Assembly: GCA_937996755.1 (NCBI GenBank)
Contig: CALKUS010000042.1
Coordinates: forward strand, 1-11,488
Source of the DNA: an uncultured Pseudomonadota bacterium
GTDB lineage: Bacteria; Pseudomonadota; Gammaproteobacteria; Xanthomonadales; Ahniellaceae
Reading direction: 5' to 3'
DNA length: 11,488 nt
This document shows positions 5,207 to 11,488 of this stretch, piece after piece (position 1 is the first letter of the stretch; the number at the start of each line of letters is the position of its first letter). A program made the translations under genes and the position numbers. A model generated the notes under the pieces. It did not search any database and had not been told where the DNA came from. It saw nothing but the letters and a program-made list of their open reading frames with translations.

Positions 5207-7009
5207 ATGTCCAGTACTGAAACCAGCGGCGCTCCCGCCGACACGACCCCGACGCCGATGGGCGCGGAGGCCGCTACGCCGGCCATCGTCGTCCCCGAAA
5301 CCGTCGTGGCCGATACGCGGCCCCTCACCGACGTCACGTTCGACTCCTTCGACCTGCATCCGCTGCTGCGCGCCGGCCTCGAGGAGGCGGGCTTCGTGCG
5401 CACCACGCCGATCCAGGCGATGACGCTGCCGATGACGCTCGCGAACAAGGACATCGCCGGCCAGGCGCAGACCGGCACCGGCAAGACGCTCGCGTTCCTC
5501 GTCACGATCCTGAACCGCCTGCTCGCGAATCCCGCGCGCGCCGACCGCAAGGCCAGCGACCCGCGCGCCGTCGTGCTGGCGCCCACGCGCGAGCTCGCGA
5601 TCCAGATCGAGAAGGACGCGCGCGGCATCGCGCGCCAGTCCGGGCTGCGCTTCGCGCTGATCTACGGCGGCGTGGACTACGACAAGCAGCGCGAGCTGCT
5701 GCGCGCCGGCACCGACGTGATCATCGCCACGCCGGGCCGCCTGATCGACTACGTGAAGCAGCACGTGGTCTCGCTCGGTTCCACGGAGATCGTGGTGCTG
5801 GACGAGGCCGACCGCATGTTCGACCTCGGCTTCATCAAGGACATCCGCTTCCTGCTGCGCAAGATGCCGCCGCGCGAGGAGCGCCAGAGCCTGCTGTTCT
5901 CGGCGACGCTCAGCCACCGCGTGCTGGAGCTCGCGTACGAGCACATGAACGACGCGCAGAAGCTCGTCGTCGAGACCGACAACGTCACGGCCGACCGCGT
6001 GCGCCAGGTGGTCTACCTGCCGGCGAACGAGGAAAAGCTGCCGCTGCTCATCGGCCTGCTCTCGCGCATGGACGCCCACCGCACGATGGTGTTCGTCAAC
6101 ACCAAGGTGTGGTGCGAGAAGGTCGCGCGCGCGCTCGAGCGCGCCCACTTCTCGGTCGGCGTGCTCTCCGGCGACGTGCCGCAGTCCAAGCGCGAAAAGC
6201 TGCTCGCGAAGTTCAAGCGCGGCGAGCTGGAGATCCTCGTCGCGACCGACGTCGCCGCGCGCGGCCTGCATATCCAGGACGTGAGCCACGTCTTCAATTT
6301 CGACCTGCCGTTCGACGCCGAGGACTACGTGCACCGCATCGGCCGCACGGCGCGCCTCGGTGCGGAGGGCGACGCGATCAGCTTCGCCTGCGAGCTCTAC
6401 GCGATGTCGCTGCCCGACATCGAGGCGTACATCGGGCAGTCGATCCCGCGTTCCGCCGTCGACCCGGCATTGCTCGAGCCCGTGAAGCGCGAGCCGCGCG
6501 TGGTGGTGGCGAACCCCGACGTCGTCGACGAAGCGGATTCGCGCATCGACACGCAGATGCCGCCGAAGCCCTCGTCGGGCGGCGGTGGCGGCGGTCGCTC
6601 GCGCAGCGGCGGTCCCGGTGGCGGCCGCGGTGGTCGCAACGCTGGCGGTGGTGGCGGTCGCGGACCGCGTCGCGAGGGCGAACGTCGCGAAGGCGGCTCG
6701 CGCCGCGAGCACGGCGACCCGCAGCGCACCGGCAGCACGCACGCCGAGCGCGTCGCGCGCGTCGAGGCGCGTCGCGAAGGCATTCCCGCGGAGACGCCGG
6801 CAGCCGCGGCCGTGGATCCGGCCAAGCGCAAGCGGCGTCGCCGCCGGCGCAGCGAGCGCAAGCCCGCCGAGGCCACGCTGAACACGGCCGCGACGAACAC
6901 GGCACCCGTCGCCGCGCCGGCGCCCGCGTCCGAGCCGCTGCTCGGCCGCATCAAGCGCGGGCTCAAGTCGTTGCTGAACAGGCTTCCGGTGCCGGGTCGC
7001 CGTCGCTGA
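5207..7009 (+). CDS. rhlB: DEAD-box ATP-dependent RNA helicase RhlB
   Basis: This 600-residue protein has a complete DEAD-box core. The Q-motif is FDSFDLHPLLRAGLEEAGFVRTTPIQ (about 45-70). Motif I is AQTGTGKT (87-94), Ia PTREL (126-130), Ib TPGR (175-178), II DEAD (199-202) and III SAT (232-234). VFVNTK lies at 295-300, motif V is ATDVAARGLHI (346-356) and motif VI is HRIGRTAR (376-383). RhlB unwinds structured RNA and, in E. coli, is the helicase of the RNase E degradosome. The tail beyond residue 430 is long: a Gly/Arg-rich stretch (458-500), a basic KRKRRRRRRSERK block (540-552), an Ala/Pro linker, and a basic amphipathic end LLGRIKRGLKSLLNRLPVPGRRR (578-600). The start MSSTETSG is chosen because the upstream open frame is antisense to trxA. 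No good ribosome-binding site is visible. The divergent position next to trxA-rho supports RhlB over other DEAD-box paralogues. Confidence 0.93.
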   Translation: MSSTETSGAPADTTPTPMGAEAATPAIVVPETVVADTRPLTDVTFDSFDLHPLLRAGLEEAGFVRTTPIQAMTLPMTLANKDIAGQAQTGTGKTLAFLVTILNRLLANPARADRKASDPRAVVLAPTRELAIQIEKDARGIARQSGLRFALIYGGVDYDKQRELLRAGTDVIIATPGRLIDYVKQHVVSLGSTEIVVLDEADRMFDLGFIKDIRFLLRKMPPREERQSLLFSATLSHRVLELAYEHMNDAQKLVVETDNVTADRVRQVVYLPANEEKLPLLIGLLSRMDAHRTMVFVNTKVWCEKVARALERAHFSVGVLSGDVPQSKREKLLAKFKRGELEILVATDVAARGLHIQDVSHVFNFDLPFDAEDYVHRIGRTARLGAEGDAISFACELYAMSLPDIEAYIGQSIPRSAVDPALLEPVKREPRVVVANPDVVDEADSRIDTQMPPKPSSGGGGGGRSRSGGPGGGRGGRNAGGGGGRGPRREGERREGGSRREHGDPQRTGSTHAERVARVEARREGIPAETPAAAAVDPAKRKRRRRRRSERKPAEATLNTAATNTAPVAAPAPASEPLLGRIKRGLKSLLNRLPVPGRRR

Positions 7010-7017
7010 CGATTCCT

Positions 7018-7080
7018 GTGGGAGCGACTTCAGTCGCGATCTGTTTGTTAAGGAAAGATCGCGACTGAAGTCGCTCCCAC
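7018..7080. repeat. perfect 25-bp inverted repeat (GTGGGAGCGAC element)
   Basis: The arm at 7018-7042 starts GTGGGAGCGACTTCAGTCGC and ends GATCT. Its exact complement occupies 7056-7080, with a 13-base loop between. Each arm is itself partly palindromic (GCGACTTCAGTCGC). It starts 9 bases after the rhlB stop codon, so it could end or stabilise the rhlB message, although no T-tract follows. The outer GTGGGAGCG is shared with the element at 862-1022. Architecture and position fit REP-type intergenic repeats. Confidence 0.9.
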
Positions 7081-7274
7081 CAGATCCGGCCCTTTTCCCG
7101 CTCCGATGCCGGGTGTCCGCCGGCGCCTTCCCTGGCGCCCGTTGGACTTCGTTGGGCCGCACTCTCGGACCTCCTGTCCTCGACCGACTCGCGCCGCGGT
7201 CGCCCGACGGCGACCGCGAAGCGCGCGAGTCGATTTGCTACCCTTCCGACGGTTCGTTCTCCGGCCGTCCTTCC
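7081..7274 (+). promoter_or_regulatory. upstream region of the gsp operon
   Basis: There is no gene here. A TACCCT box (about 7239-7244, within TTTGCTACCCTTCC), roughly 30 bases before the gspC ATG, is a plausible -10 element. No matching -35 and no Shine-Dalgarno sequence before the ATG at 7275 are evident. The GCGCCTTCCCTGGCGC sequence near 7124-7139 forms a small hairpin. Confidence 0.3.
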
Positions 7275-8198
7275 ATGCTCGACGCGTTGCCCGACCTGCT
7301 GACCCGCCAGCGCCACCTGGCGCTTGCGGCGATCGCGGCGCTCGCGGCCGGGCTGCTCGCGGTGCTCGTGCAGCTCACCTGGCTCGCGCTCGATGCGGCC
7401 GCGCCGCCGGCGCCCATCGTGCCGACGACCGGGACCATCGCCGCGCCGTCCGCGCCGTCCGCTTCGCTCTCGCGCTGGCACCTGTTCGGCAACGCGCTGC
7501 CGACGGCGGACGACCGTGCGATCGCGTCGGCCGCGCCCGATTCCACGCTGTCGCTGCTGCTGCGGGGCGTGATCGCCGGTGACGATCCGAAGGACGGCCG
7601 CGCGATCGTGGCCGAACGCGACGGCAGCAACGAGCGCAACGTGCGCGCCGGCGAGGAGATCGCGCCCGGCGTCGTCGTCGATTCCATCTACCCAGACCGC
7701 GTGATGTTGTCGCGCGGCGGCGCGCTCGAGGCACTGCGCCTGCCGCAACCCGGCGAAGGAACTACGGCCGGCGCTGGCGCCACGCCGCGCGGGCCGCTGC
7801 GCAACACGGCGCCCGGCTCCGCTGCGCCCACCGCGACCGCGTCGCCGTCGTTCGTGAACCCGGTGATGTCGCTCGGCGGCGCGAACATGGCGCAGCTCGG
7901 CAAGTCCACGGGCGTCGATCCGCAGCAACTGCAGCAATGGGCGCAGCAGATCAGCGCGTCGCCCGTGATCGAGGACGGCAGGATCGTCGGCATGAAGGTG
8001 CAGCCCGGTGCCGACGCCACGCTGTTCAACCGCATCGGCCTGCGCGCCGACGACATCGTGACCGCCGTCAACGGCATCGCGCTCGATTCGCCGACGCGCG
8101 CCACCGAAATCGCATCGACGCTGTCCGCGTCGGCTTCGGCGCGCGTCACCGTGCGCCGCAACGGCCGCGTCGAAAACCTCACCGTGAGCCTGCGCTGA
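7275..8198 (+). CDS. gspC: type II secretion system inner-membrane protein GspC
   Basis: This 307-residue bitopic membrane protein links the inner-membrane platform to the secretin. A short cytoplasmic N-terminus is followed by one transmembrane helix (about 15-39, HLALAAIAALAAGLLAVLVQLTWLA). A Pro/Ala spacer leads to the homology-region domain (about 67-155): WHLFGNALP, then STLSLLLRGVIAGDDPKDGRAIVAERDGSNERNVRAGEEIAPGVVVDSIYPDRVMLSRGG. A long Ala/Pro/Gly linker (160-195) precedes a C-terminal PDZ-like domain (about 215-307), with GRIVGMKVQPGADATLFNRIGLRADDIVTAVNGIAL. The ATG at 7275 directly precedes the cytoplasmic segment; the open frame upstream to 7113 is intergenic-like. The stop overlaps the gspD start (TGATG). 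XpsN of Xanthomonas is the equivalent. Confidence 0.9.
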   Translation: MLDALPDLLTRQRHLALAAIAALAAGLLAVLVQLTWLALDAAAPPAPIVPTTGTIAAPSAPSASLSRWHLFGNALPTADDRAIASAAPDSTLSLLLRGVIAGDDPKDGRAIVAERDGSNERNVRAGEEIAPGVVVDSIYPDRVMLSRGGALEALRLPQPGEGTTAGAGATPRGPLRNTAPGSAAPTATASPSFVNPVMSLGGANMAQLGKSTGVDPQQLQQWAQQISASPVIEDGRIVGMKVQPGADATLFNRIGLRADDIVTAVNGIALDSPTRATEIASTLSASASARVTVRRNGRVENLTVSLR

Positions 8199-10267
8199 TG
8201 CGTCGGCCGTTTCCGGAGCACACCAAGCCAATGTCGAGTCGCCTGCTCGCCTTCCTGCTCGCCCTTGTTCCCTGCGTCGCCCTGGCGCAACCGGGCGAGC
8301 ACACGCTCAACCTGAAGGACGCCGACATCCGCGTGTTCATCGCGACGGTGTCGGAGATCACCGGCAAGTCGTTCATCGTGGACCCGACCGTCGAGGGCAA
8401 GGTGAACGTGGTTTCGTCGAAGCCGATGACGGCCGACGAGGTGTACGACGTCTTCGAATCGGTGCTGCGCGTGAACGGCTTCGCGGCCGTGCCGTCGGGC
8501 AACATGGTGAAGATCCTGCCCGAGGCGCTCGCCAACCAGCAGATGACGCTCGCGGCGCCCGGCGGCGGCCCCGACGCGCTCGTCACCAAGCTGCTCGAGC
8601 TGAAGCACGTCTCCGCCACCGAAATGGTGCAGCTGCTGCGGCCGATCGTCCCGCAGGGCGCGGTACTGCAGTCGCACCAGGGCTCGAACGCGATCCTGAT
8701 CTCCGACCGCGCGTCCAACGTGACGCGCATCCAGGCGCTGATCGCGCGCATCGACCAGGCGTCGGACGCGTCGATCGAAGTGATCCCGCTGGAGCACGCG
8801 AACGCCGCCGAGCTCGCGCGCACGCTGACGACGCTCAACGACGACAAGGCGGCCGCGCTCGCGGGCGCGACGCCCACGCGCGTGTTCGCCGACACCCGCA
8901 CGAACTCGCTGCTGGTTTCGGGCGACCGCGCGCAGCGCCTGCGCCTGCGCGCGATGATCTCGCACCTCGACACACCGCTCGACTCCGGCGAAAGCACGCA
9001 GGTGATCTACCTGCGCTACTCGAAGGCCGAGGACCTCGTGCCGATCCTCGAGTCCACCGCGCAGACGCTCACCGGCGGCACGGGCGCGAAGGACACCGTG
9101 AAGGCCGCCAACATCCAGGCGCACGCCGAGACGAACTCGCTCATCATCACGGCGGATCCGTCCGTGTTCCGCGCGCTCGCGTCCGTCGTGCGCCAGCTCG
9201 ACGTGCGTCGCGCGCAGGTGCTGATCGAGGGTGTGATCGCGGAAGTCACCGAGGACTTCGCGCGCGAAGTCGGCGTGCAGTGGTTCACGGCGCCCGACAA
9301 CGGCGAAGGCGGCGTCGGGACCGGCGTGATCGGCGGCACGAACTTCCCGGGCAGCTCGACGCCCGGCATCCTCGGCACGGCCGTCGCGCCGCTCACCGGC
9401 CTCGGCTCGGGCCTCGCGCTCGGCTACGTCGAGGGCACGATCTCGATCGGCGGCGAGGAGATCCTGAACCTCGGCGCGCTCGTGCGCGCGATCCGCGGCG
9501 ACTCGGGCTCGAACATCCTGTCGCAGCCGACCGTCGTGACGCTCGACCACCAGGAAGCGCAGCTCAAGGCGGGCCAGGAAGTGCCGTTCCTGACCGGCCA
9601 GTACTCGAACACCGGCACGGGCGGCACGAACACGCCGACCAATCCGTTCCAGACGATCGAGCGCAAGGACGTCGGCCTCACGCTGCTCGTGACGCCGCAC
9701 ATCAACGAAGGCGACAGCGTGCGCCTGGACATCGAGCAGGAAGTCTCCTCGCTCGCACCGAGCGTCGACGGCGCTACCGACCTCATCACGAACAAGCGCG
9801 AGCTCAAGACGAGCGTACTGGTGGGCGACGGCGCGCTGCTCGTGCTCGGCGGCCTGATCAACGACGAGCTGCGCGAAAGCATCTCGAAGGTGCCGGCGCT
9901 CGGCGACATCCCGGTGGTCGGCAACCTGTTCCGCTACCGCCGCACCACGCGCAACCGCCGCGACCTGATGATCTTCCTCAAGCCGACCATCCTGCGCGAC
10001 CAGGCGCTGGAGTCCGCGGTGTCGAGCGAGAAGTACAACTTCATGCGTGCGCGCCAGATCGAAACCGCCGATCCGCCGGGCCCGCCGAAGGCCGTGACGC
10101 CCGTGCCGATCCTGCCGGAGCGGGAGCCGCTGCCGCCGCCGCAGGCGAAGGCGGATTCCGACGACGACGGCGCAAAGCTGAAGCCGACCGAATCGCAGAA
10201 GCGCAAGCGCCTGGCCGAGCAGAAGGAAGCCGAGCGCCTCGCGAAGCAGGACGCCGAGAAGCGATGA
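8198..10267 (+). CDS. gspD: type II secretion system secretin GspD
   Basis: This is the outer-membrane multimeric channel of type II secretion. From the ATG at 8198 it is 689 residues; an ATG at 8231 (GGAG upstream at 12-base spacing) would give 678 and a tighter signal peptide. The signal peptide core is LLAFLLALVPCVALA, with likely cleavage before Q31. N0 is about 34-108 (HTLNLKDADIRVFIATVSEITGKSFIVDP). N1, N2 and N3 follow, each with the A.xNxLIIxD-type strand: SNAILISDRASNV, TNSLLVSGDRAQ and TNSLIITADPSVF. The secretin domain runs from VLIEGVIAEVTEDFAREVGVQW to VPALGDIPVVGNLFRYRRTTRNRRDLMIFLKPTILR (about 341-600). A Gly-rich loop (370-410) lies where the gate/cap segment is expected. The last 60 residues are a Pro-rich then Lys/Glu-rich tail, the place where an S-domain or pilotin-binding segment would be. 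The stop overlaps gspE by ATGA. Confidence 0.94.
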   Translation: MRRPFPEHTKPMSSRLLAFLLALVPCVALAQPGEHTLNLKDADIRVFIATVSEITGKSFIVDPTVEGKVNVVSSKPMTADEVYDVFESVLRVNGFAAVPSGNMVKILPEALANQQMTLAAPGGGPDALVTKLLELKHVSATEMVQLLRPIVPQGAVLQSHQGSNAILISDRASNVTRIQALIARIDQASDASIEVIPLEHANAAELARTLTTLNDDKAAALAGATPTRVFADTRTNSLLVSGDRAQRLRLRAMISHLDTPLDSGESTQVIYLRYSKAEDLVPILESTAQTLTGGTGAKDTVKAANIQAHAETNSLIITADPSVFRALASVVRQLDVRRAQVLIEGVIAEVTEDFAREVGVQWFTAPDNGEGGVGTGVIGGTNFPGSSTPGILGTAVAPLTGLGSGLALGYVEGTISIGGEEILNLGALVRAIRGDSGSNILSQPTVVTLDHQEAQLKAGQEVPFLTGQYSNTGTGGTNTPTNPFQTIERKDVGLTLLVTPHINEGDSVRLDIEQEVSSLAPSVDGATDLITNKRELKTSVLVGDGALLVLGGLINDELRESISKVPALGDIPVVGNLFRYRRTTRNRRDLMIFLKPTILRDQALESAVSSEKYNFMRARQIETADPPGPPKAVTPVPILPEREPLPPPQAKADSDDDGAKLKPTESQKRKRLAEQKEAERLAKQDAEKR

Positions 10268-10797
10268 GCGTTGCGTTGCCGCCGCGCCCGACGTTCGCGT
10301 TCGCCAAGCGGCACGGCGCGACGCTCGTCGACTGGCGCAACGGCCGCGCGCACGTCGCGCACCGCGGCGACGTGCGCGTCGAGACGCTGGCCGAGCTGCG
10401 CCGCTACCTCGGCGCGCCGCTCGAGCTCGAGCCGCTGGACGACGGCCGCTACACGCAGCTGCTGCGCGAGCTCTACGAACAAGGCGGCGCGGATGCGCGC
10501 GCGATGGTCGACTCGATGGACGCGGGCGAGGACCTCGGCGCGATCGCCGACGCGTTGCCCGAGCCGGAAGACCTGCTCGAGTCCGACGACGATGCGGTGA
10601 TCATCCGCCTGATCAACGCGCTGCTCACCGAAGCGGTGAAGGAGAACGCGTCCGACATCCACATCGAGCCGTTCGAGAACCGGCTCGTCGTGCGCTTCCG
10701 CGTCGACGGCGTGCTGCGCGAGGTGCTGCAGAGCAAGCGCGCGGTCGCGCCGCTCGTGGTCTCGCGCATCAAGGTCATGTCGCGGCTCGATATCGCC
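10264..10797 (+). CDS. gspE: type II secretion ATPase GspE, N-terminal part only
   Basis: The ATG overlaps the gspD stop codon by four bases (ATGA), a typical coupled operon junction. GspE powers pseudopilus assembly from the cytoplasmic face. The visible 178 residues contain the N-terminal GspE domain and the start of the catalytic part: DDAVIIRLINALLTEAVKENASDIHIEPFENRLVVRFRVDGVLREVLQSKRAVAPLVVSRIKVMSRLDIA. In the family this LDIA is followed by an EKRxPQDGR-type motif and later by the Walker A, Asp box, Walker B and His box. None of these appears. The frame remains open to 11202 but no longer resembles GspE; from about 10840 it is antisense to a nagB-like gene. The gene is therefore broken in this sequence, probably by a contig misjoin, at about one third of its normal length of roughly 500-570 residues. 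Confidence 0.88.
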
Positions 10798-10838
10798 GTG
10801 AAGGACAAGCGCGTCGCCGGCGGGATCGTCTCGAACTT
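10798..10838. other. junction segment between gspE and the nagB-like gene
   Basis: These 41 bases continue neither GspE homology (plus frame VKDKRVAGGIVSNF) nor the usual NagB C-terminus (minus frame KFETIPPATRLSF). They are still GC-rich like gspE. The joint between the two sources lies here or within a few bases on either side. No insertion-sequence end or target duplication is visible. Confidence 0.6.
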
Positions 10839-11488
10839 CACCGTCACGTCCGGATGCGTTTGCAAAATGGAAGCCGGGGCGAATTTGCTTACCGGCCCTT
10901 CCAGACAGGCTTTGACCGCCGCTGCCTTCCGTTCGTCGGGGACGATGCAAAGAATCTTCTTTGCTTTCAAGATCTGCCGGATGGACATCGAAATCGCCTG
11001 CTGGGGAACTTCAGCGAGGTTCTTGAACCAGCCTTCTCCGACCTGTTGGCGCCGGCACGCCTCGTCCAGCTTGACCACAATATACGGCTGCTCAGTTTCA
11101 AAGTTTGCCGGCGGATCATTGAACGCGAGATGCCCGTTTTCGCCGATTCCCACAAAAGCCAGATCAACCGGCTTCCGGCTCAACTCCGCGCCGACCCGAT
11201 GACACACCGTGCCGACATCGCCCTCCCCGTCCAACAGTTGGTAGTGTTTTATCCCAGCTGGTCGAATCAACCGCTCCAGCAGATACTTCCGGAAACTGGC
11301 CGGGTGCGTCACCGGTAACCCCACATACTCGTCGAGGTGAAACAACTCGACCTTTGCCCAATCAATTTCCGGCCAAGCCGTAAGCGTGCTCAGGAAATTC
11401 AATTGGGACGCTCCGGTCGCAACCACAATCCGAGCCATGCCTTGGGTAGTGATCAGCTGCTGCAAGGCTTTTGCAGCAATTGTCGCAG
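10839..11488 (-). CDS. nagB: glucosamine-6-phosphate deaminase (NagB-like), partial at both ends
   Basis: The family interconverts glucosamine-6-phosphate and fructose-6-phosphate plus ammonia in amino-sugar catabolism. The frame is open across the right edge (reading A-T-I-A-A-K-A before the TTG at 11465), so the N-terminus is outside. Visible motifs in order are ARIVVATGASQLNFL (phosphate loop), VELFHLDEYVGLPVTHPASFRKYL, DLAFVGIGENGHLAFNDPP (catalytic loop), AISMSIRQILKAKKILCIVPD, KAAAVKACLEGPVS and APASILQTHPDVTV. Family resemblance stops at that last motif, near 10839; the usual final residues are missing. GC is about 57-58 percent in sampled lines, against about 60-72 percent in the gspE part. 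Codons such as TTA, GGA, ATT and AAA, rare elsewhere in the window, are frequent. The DEACRRQQVGEGWF segment suggests the subfamily I associate with Planctomycetes and Verrucomicrobia. The source is very likely a different organism from the rest of the window. Confidence 0.85.

Noticed and set aside
5147..7162. Long minus-strand open frame opposite rhlB (671 codons), and similar ones opposite rho (2782-4551) and gspD (7688-9700)
   Set aside because: They are antisense to genes with clear motifs, have Arg/Ala/His-biased composition and no recognisable domain. Long antisense frames are expected from strong G/C third-position bias.
10473..10838. Continuation of the nagB frame into gspE antisense sequence
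   Set aside because: The minus-strand reading there is Ser/Arg-rich and opposite to clear GspE coding sequence.
10798..11202. Continuation of the gspE frame to 11202 as a possible fusion domain
   Set aside because: The downstream part is antisense to a recognisable nagB-like gene and lacks any GspE motif, so it is an accidental open frame.
1..11488. tRNA, rRNA, known riboswitch or insertion-sequence transposase
   Set aside because: I looked for cloverleaf-like stems with a TTCGA-type loop, rRNA-conserved blocks and DDE transposase motifs in the translated frames and recognised none. A covariance-model search was not possible.

Overview
The window looks like a chromosomal segment from a high-GC gammaproteobacterium, most likely Xanthomonadales (Lysobacter or Luteimonas type). 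This placement is inferred from strong G/C codon bias, Rho and RhlB proteins with long low-complexity extensions, the divergent rhlB / trxA-rho arrangement known from gammaproteobacteria, and scattered GTGGGAGCG and GTCATCCCG inverted repeats. I could not run a homology search, so all assignments rest on motifs I recognise.

Layout. Positions 1-55 are a TTCCCAT heptamer array that runs off the left edge. Two plus-strand genes follow: a class I SAM-dependent methyltransferase (82-831) and a PiuC/PKHD-type Fe(II)/2-oxoglutarate hydroxylase (1050-1715), separated by an inverted-repeat element. A second inverted repeat (1751-1827) lies between the hydroxylase gene and a convergent minus-strand GAF-domain protein gene (1848-2405). 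A run of hairpins (2532-2673) separates that gene from rho (2686-4320), which is preceded by trxA (4585-4911). rhlB (5207-7009) is divergent from trxA. After another perfect inverted repeat (7018-7080) comes the start of a type II secretion operon, gspC-gspD-gspE, with translationally coupled junctions (TGATG and ATGA).

How the genes relate. TrxA, Rho and RhlB are housekeeping functions (thiol redox, transcription termination, RNA unwinding and degradosome). The gsp genes encode the inner-membrane coupling protein, the outer-membrane secretin and the ATPase of the type II secretion system. The methyltransferase, hydroxylase and GAF protein are accessory singletons.

The right end is abnormal. 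gspE is recognisable only to about residue 178 (base 10797), before its Walker A motif. By about 10840 the sequence has become the minus-strand 3' part of a glucosamine-6-phosphate deaminase (nagB-like) gene. That gene has lower GC and relaxed codon use (TTA, GGA, ATT, AAA), unlike everything else in the window. The simplest reading is a chimeric contig joining two organisms; a real insertion or recombination is possible but less likely. I found no previously undescribed multi-gene system. The more interesting signals are regulatory or structural: a DRG-coding 9-bp minisatellite in rho, a C-rich rut-like rho leader, a hairpin-rich rhlB leader, and the repeat families.
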